Assembly: GCA_019428955.1 (NCBI GenBank)
Contig: JAHYJF010000219.1
Location: 1-5,918 of the forward strand
Source: Burkholderiaceae bacterium
GTDB lineage: Bacteria; Pseudomonadota; Gammaproteobacteria; Burkholderiales; Burkholderiaceae_E
DNA length: 5,918 nucleotides
Direction: 5' to 3'
Made by a program: the position numbers and the translations under genes. Below are positions 5,610 through 5,918 of the stretch, piece by piece. The stretch's first letter is position 1, and each line of letters starts with the position of its first letter. A model generated the notes under the pieces. The model searched no databases, was not told the DNA's origin, and saw only the letters and a list, made by a program, of their open reading frames with translations.

Positions 5610-5918
5610 CTCGGTATACCGGGCGCCGCGCTCGCAGCCAGCGGCGCAACGCCGTTTCGGACTTCAATGAACCTAAAAACCGCAGTTACCCGCTCGCCGT
5701 GAGCGCCGGCGGGGGGGGTCGGCAACACCGATTGAGCGACGATACGCTGGCAGATGTACGCCAGCAGCGTGGCCCAGCGGTTGAGCTTGGGCAACTGCTC
5801 CGCAGCACGCCGAACATGGTCGATGGCCGCATGAACATTGGCGATCATCGATTTGATCAGCCTCGACTCGGCATGCATGGGTGTGAGGTACAACGTCGTC
5901 TGCCCGCCGTGGTTGACC
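5606..5918 (-). CDS. 3' part of an unrecognised gene (cut by right edge)
   Basis: The frame is open from the right edge to TGA at 5608-5606, leaving 103 codons. Roughly the first 65 visible codons have strong G/C preference at third positions and look coding. They include a likely amphipathic helix (ESRLIKSMIANVHAAIDHV) and a conserved-looking stretch NRWATLLAYICQRIVAQ. I cannot assign a family. The last 35 or so residues, after a run of eight Cs on this strand (5718-5711), are Ala/Pro-rich and less convincing. If one base in that run were wrong, the protein could instead end at a TAA near 5688. Against that, the stop as read overlaps the nucleotidyltransferase start by two bases, a common arrangement for coupled genes, so the frame is kept. 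Confidence 0.5.
   Translation of the reverse strand, partial: VNHGGQTTLYLTPMHAESRLIKSMIANVHAAIDHVRRAAEQLPKLNRWATLLAYICQRIVAQSVLPTPPAGAHGERVTAVFRFIEVRNGVAPLAASAAPGIPS

Noticed and set aside
5175..5702. Plus-strand open frame of 175 codons opposite the nucleotidyltransferase
   Set aside because: The minus-strand frame has clear family motifs; this is its GC-driven shadow.

Overview
The window is GC-rich DNA (roughly 60% or more by eye) with strong G/C preference at third codon positions. It looks like a proteobacterial chromosome, most likely betaproteobacterial. That placement is inferred from protein flavour and is not proven. I see no phage genes, insertion sequences, CRISPR arrays, tRNA or rRNA.

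Layout, left to right: (1) the N-terminal 181 codons of a major facilitator superfamily (MFS) transporter on the minus strand, running off the left edge. (2) A 244-base divergent intergenic region holding an OxyR-like half-site, a possible katG promoter, a small inverted repeat and the katG ribosome binding site. (3) A complete, intact-looking katG catalase-peroxidase on the plus strand. (4) Convergent to it, a minus-strand gene for an exported, probably outer-membrane beta-barrel-like protein of unknown function. (5) About 575 bases with no convincing gene. (6) A plus-strand gene of the antibiotic-biosynthesis-monooxygenase (ABM)-like fold, broken by a +1 frameshift in a G run and an in-frame TGA. 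(7) A 58-base convergent spacer with two GC hairpins. (8) A minus-strand MobA/MocA-like nucleotidyltransferase. (9) The 3' part of an unrecognised minus-strand gene at the right edge, whose stop overlaps the nucleotidyltransferase start.

The genes do not form one pathway. katG is a stand-alone peroxide-defence gene, plausibly peroxide-induced through OxyR. The nucleotidyltransferase and the right-edge gene look translationally coupled (TTGA overlap), so they may work together. The other genes are separate transcription units.

Nothing here amounts to a new biological system. The points most worth a second look are the decayed (or mis-sequenced) ABM-like gene, the OxyR-like site before katG, the coupled gene pair at the right edge with its nearby run of eight Gs, and the uncharacterised envelope protein.
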